A stretch of 64,000 nucleotides of DNA from Lingula anatina (lineage: Eukaryota; Brachiopoda; Lingulata; Lingulida; Lingulidae). The stretch is from assembly GCF_001039355.2 (NCBI RefSeq), contig NW_019775983.1, positions 52,274 to 116,273 on the forward strand, in the 5' to 3' direction. Numbering within the stretch: the first letter of the stretch is position 1; the number at the start of each line of letters is the position of its first letter. The translations under genes were made by a program, and so were the position numbers. A model generated the notes under the pieces. It was not told the DNA's origin. It did not search any database and was given only the letters and a program-made list of their open reading frames with translations. Below are positions 60,432 to 64,000 of this stretch, piece after piece.

Positions 60432-60644
60432 CCTCATAAAATCCTGTATCCACGTACCTGCGATGACACGGATAAAAAATAATAAATAAATCACATTATT
60501 TATGTTCAGTGCTCTATATGATTATATGATAGTTGCTTCATAAAGTCTTTACGAAAACTGTTCTGTGCCATTTTTTTCCAACACGGGTATTCAATTTTAC
60601 ATCAATCTCAATGCGGGTTTTTGCTTGGCATGATAAATTTTGAC

Positions 60645-60790
60645 AGCGCTCCCCGCACGAACGAGCAGTAGATATTTCAGCACAGTAGACTTGCTGCAAT
60701 CACACTGTAACCATGCCTCAAAACTGCTTCGATTTAAGATGCGGAAGAGGTGTATACTCCCCAGAAGTAGCATTCTACTGTAACCATGCA
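60645..60790. repeat. MITE remnant upstream of G6
   Basis: CCCGCACGAACGAGCAGTAG start and CTCAAAACTGCTTCGATTT. It is the remnant closest to the full MITE. Confidence 0.6.
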
Positions 60791-61599
60791 TGCTTTAAAA
60801 GTAATTTATCAGTAGAAATGAGGCGTAAAGTATAATTACCTAACCTCCAGGTAAATGTGGGGAAAACAGTGAACAGCTGGTCTTATACTTCTACATTAGT
60901 GTGGTAATGACAAATTGCCCTGCGTACGCACCTTGCACATTAAATGCAAGAGTAGTACATTAACAGCATTAAACATAATGATACTCCAAATATGATGATG
61001 ATGATGATGATTTTTCAAAAAGAAAAAACGAAGAAAGAGAGAAATTATAGTAAAATGCAGACGGGAGGAAAGCTAAGCATGGTAAGTCACTAACCATGCA
61101 GCAATCTCTAAATTAGGCAGCAGTCTGTAAACAGACCAAGTTTTCAAATCAAGATGGGTAAAACAAGGTGAGCAACCGACAAAAAAAAAATATTTAAGAT
61201 AATTCATTGCATTTATGTAGAAAATTTGTTTATAGTGGTTGTAAGGATTTGCTTGTATACAACAACGTTGTGTTCATAGGAAAAAATCTTAGTTTGGGGC
61301 TTGTGTCTGCACATTTTGACCTTTAGGTAGTTGACCAAGGCACGGGGTATTGCAGTTTCTCAGCTGCTGTGTATCTAGGCACAGACATTAAACTGTTATG
61401 ATCATTTTTTTTGTCAGCTATTTCTATCATGTTACATACATCAGTAAGAAATCATTAGCCGTGTTGCTTCCTGTTCTCCCCTTCTTTCTTCTTCTTTCTC
61501 CCTTCTTTTCTGCTCTCTAAGCTTCTTTCTCTTGCCTTTTGTAGGCATATTGGAAGCTGAATTAAGCAAAACGATTAATTTTTGAAAATTGTTATACAG
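60791..61599. other. Unit spacer
   Basis: 61035-61455 matches 33555-34160 and supplies the empty site for the hAT-like MITE there. Contains (GAT)n near 60993. No gene. Confidence 0.45.
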
Positions 61600-62050
61600 G
61601 TTGCACAATCGTCGTTAATTGTCGAGACAAGAGCGTGCGTCGTGAGCACACCTTTTATACTCCTGGCGTAGGGGTTACGCACGTGCGACGAACTTCCGCC
61701 GTGCTTTCGACTTTCGACTAGTTGTGAGGGCGTGAGCCGTAATCAACATGCAAAGGGCACTTGCTATTTCATTGCTTGCGACGTGCGTCTCGGACCACGG
61801 ACGTCTCACTTGCGAACTCTTCGCGATCTCCTTGCGAGTGGAGTAAGTCACTTTTTGCGGCCTCGCTGTTCGCAGATTATTCGTAGAATCTTTTGGACAT
61901 GTCAAACATCATCCGTACGTGCATACGGTCTGTTTGCGAACTCCAAATTTCGCAAGAGGGACTTGCGTTGCACGTGAGATTTTGCGCAATATTTGCACGC
62001 AAACAGGCCATAAGAGCCCGTACGGCCGGTTGTGACCGAGGCTTTACGAT
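61600..62050. other. CpG-rich unassigned segment
   Basis: Much richer in CG dinucleotides than its neighbours, with many TTCGC/GCGAA and ACGTGC motifs on both strands, ending GTGACCGAGGC. ORFs on both strands are short. It may be a foldback-type element or an unmethylated regulatory patch. Unique in the window. Confidence 0.35.
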
Positions 62051-62526
62051 GTCAAAAAAAAAAAATGTACGGAAAATCGTATACGATTTCATTGCATGGG
62101 GCCCGTGACAAATGTTATCTAGGCTTTAGACTGCCGCTTATTGGTATTATTTGAAAACATCTAAAATTCACTTCTGAGGACATAATTGAAAAGTACTAAG
62201 TAAGATAGGTTTTTAAACACTCAGTTTTCAGTACTTTTATTTTACTATTTTACCAAGTAAAACTGTATAACTAGTTTCTTGTTTCCTAACTACTTCAAAG
62301 ATGTTGGTCTTATTCTGAAATCGCTATAGCCTTGCAGTAAAATGAAATCCAACCGAAAGATAAAACTCTATGACTGAATACATTAAATTTAACTTTAAAG
62401 CTTGTTCCCAGGAATATCCCTGTGTAATAGTGAAAATTGACGCGTTGTAAATTTCCGTAGTTTGAAAAACCATGTTGTTCCTCTTCAAAATGTACACGTA
62501 GCTGTATCCAAGTAACTCGTGGATGT

Positions 62527-62995
62527 TCAAGCAACTGGATGAACGATTCCATAACCAAGTACATGGCAACACGATGGCAAGAATGGGGGGCTATGGCAAC
62601 AGTTTCTACGCACACGCTTCAATGGCCTCCGCAACATCGCGCCTTCTTCATTGTTTGGTAGCACTCTAATTGAAAGTATGAATATGAAAAGCTTATTGAC
62701 ACCATCTACCCTCTTATTCTGTATCCAAACTTGGAATTTCTTTTTTTTTTTTTTTTTTTGAGTGTAGAACAGTTTCATTAGCTACAGTATGTTATTGTAA
62801 TAGATGCTTTAAGTAGCGATAGACCAAAAGAATCTTCACAAGTGATTTTTTTTTCACTTTTGCGTCAATCTAACACCTTGAGATAGTATAAATTATAAAT
62901 TATTCTAAATTTAGATACCTTTCAACCGCTGCACTTTCTACGGCCACAGTAAGAAAGGCCAAAAAGACCACCAGAAGTAAAGCATATGTCTTCAT
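62527..62995 (-). CDS. Small secreted cysteine-rich peptide precursor, gene 2
   Basis: Coding exons 62919-62995 and 62527-62665, with donor GAAAG|GTATCT and acceptor TTCAATTAG, give 71 residues. The signal peptide (MKTYALLLVVF start), the PNNEEGAM pro-region, the LKRVRR site and the NCCHxPP...CC core match gene 1, again with CC-X8-CC spacing. The C terminus is longer by about ten residues because the stop found in gene 1 is absent. An acceptor precedes the signal exon (CTTGCAG), implying a 5' non-coding exon. The class of secreted peptide is undecided. Confidence 0.62.
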
Positions 62996-63076
62996 TTTGC
63001 GCTGCACGTCTTGCTATCGTTGAAATGTGACCTGCAAGAACACTTTAAAAATATGTGCGCAGAAAAAGAAAAAAAA

Positions 63077-63153
63077 CTTCCAACCGCTGCACTTTCTACG
63101 GCCACAGTAAGAAAGGCCAAAAAGACCACCAGAAGTAAAGCATATGTCTTCAT
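63077..63153 (-). pseudogene. Duplicated signal-peptide exon of gene 2, donor lost
   Basis: A 158-bp tandem repeat copies the signal-peptide exon and its acceptor. The donor GTATCT is replaced by poly-T (TTGGAAG|TTTTTT), so this exon cannot splice to the mature-peptide exon in the normal way. Confidence 0.65.
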
Positions 63154-63423
63154 TTTGCACTGCACGTCTTGCCATCGTTGAAATGTGACCTGCAAGAACA
63201 CTTTAAAAATATGTGCGCAGAAAAAGAAAAAAAAATGTATGTTAAAATGCCTTAGTAAATTCAAGACTTACAGGAAAAATAACATTTTGTACTTATGTTA
63301 GACCAAGAGAATCCTAAAAAGGCACTATATTTGTACTACAATATATTATTAGATATTTTCCCTTTTGCCTGCCATGTGTCATTGAATGTGGTAAGCCGAT
63401 GAGTAAGACCTTTAATTAAAAAA

Positions 63424-63424
<1 letters not shown>

Positions 63425-63454
<30 letters not shown>

Positions 63455-63455
63455 N
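63425..63455. other. Poly-T run ending in a single N
   Basis: About 29 T residues, then N at 63455. Sequence changes abruptly to a mariner element, so the join may be artificial. Confidence 0.8.
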
Positions 63456-64000
63456 AGGTTAATTGGAGACCATGGTCGTTTCTGGGTAGAACACTGAACC
63501 CGTGTGATTTTCTTTATTGAGATCAGATTTCACCTGTACCGCTCAACTAGTCAAAAGTGAGATTTCACACACCACGGAGAGGGCTACGACGAAGCGTGTT
63601 CCGCGTCTTAAGTGACTAGGGTCATTGACAGCATCAGTATTTGGAGTGGATATACCACATTGGTGCCAAAACACCAATGGTAGTCATCGATGAAAACCTG
63701 AACCAGATTAAATAAAGGAGTAATCTGGGGATCATTAGACTATCATTTGATAGGGGGCACCTTAGGGACAATTTTAGGTTGCACGATGAGATTGCCAGTT
63801 CACAAAGAACACTTTTAATAGCAAATAAATTACAAAACCAAGGGAATGAGCAGCTGCCTTGGTCATCAAATTCGCCCTATTTGAACCACATAGACAATAT
63901 GTGTGTAGGTCATTACTCACCGAATCAACGGCCTGCATGATGGGTCGTGTTACTCTTTCAAAGACGATAATTTGGAAAATATGGAGACCCAAAATATCGC
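63456..64000 (+). mobile_element. Tc1/mariner-family transposon, partial third copy
   Basis: Reverse complement of about 14985-15665 of the element at 14725-16358. It starts mid-element after the N and runs off the window. Transposase pieces on the plus strand are broken by stops. Confidence 0.7.

Overview
The window is metazoan nuclear DNA: AT-rich, intron-bearing, full of microsatellites and transposons, with no bacterial operons and no recognisable rRNA or tRNA genes. The transposon mix (non-LTR, Tc1/mariner, Harbinger-like, piggyBac-like and hAT-like elements) together with an expanded galactose sulfotransferase family suggests an invertebrate such as a mollusc, cephalochordate or hemichordate. 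I cannot name the species from the sequence.

The backbone is a tandem array of a two-exon gene on the minus strand. It encodes a type II membrane sulfotransferase of the galactose-3-O-sulfotransferase (Gal3ST) family. I number the copies from left to right: G0 (exon 1 only, cut by the window edge), G1 (4517-7165, intact), G2 (17883-20526, intact), G3 (26676-30860, broken by a 966-bp transposon and a frameshift), G4 (38889-39367, an exon 2/exon 1 deletion chimera), G5 (42974-45237, intact) and G6 (55755-60351, intact). Each unit repeats the same order on the plus strand: degraded LINE 3' end, GA microsatellite, exon 2, intron with a C-rich MITE and a hairpin, exon 1, TATA box, MITE remnant, Tc1 fragment, conserved non-coding block. 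Exon 1 length and shared insertions pair G0 with G3 and G2 with G5, so larger blocks, not single genes, appear to have been copied.

Because the units are paralogous, most mobile elements can be defined against an empty site in a sister unit. They include a Harbinger-like element in G3 (TTA duplication), a Tc1/mariner at 14725-16358 (TA), a piggyBac-like element at 34729-35767 (TTAA), a Tc1 element at 36096-37227 (TA), a probable solo LTR at 39401-39929, a 367-bp MITE with perfect 50-bp ends at 48551-48917, and a 2.4-kb element with long inverted repeats and TTAA flanks inside the G6 intron. An RTE-like LINE lies at about 10342-13240.

Outside the sulfotransferases the best genes are two small paralogues on the minus strand, at 50033-50368 and 62527-62995. 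Each is predicted to encode a signal peptide, a short pro-region, a basic cleavage site and a CC-X8-CC cysteine-rich mature peptide. They are too short and too split to stand out as long ORFs and are the most novel-looking coding content. A frameshifted subtilase fragment (about 53880-54300) and a 50-codon ORF kept in three copies complete the coding picture.

Assembly caution: single Ns at 22721, 41377 and 63455 sit at abrupt junctions, two of them between near-identical tandem copies. A 57-N gap (28856-28912) falls in a poly-C/G tract that also coincides with the window start. Some tandem duplication may therefore be an artefact.
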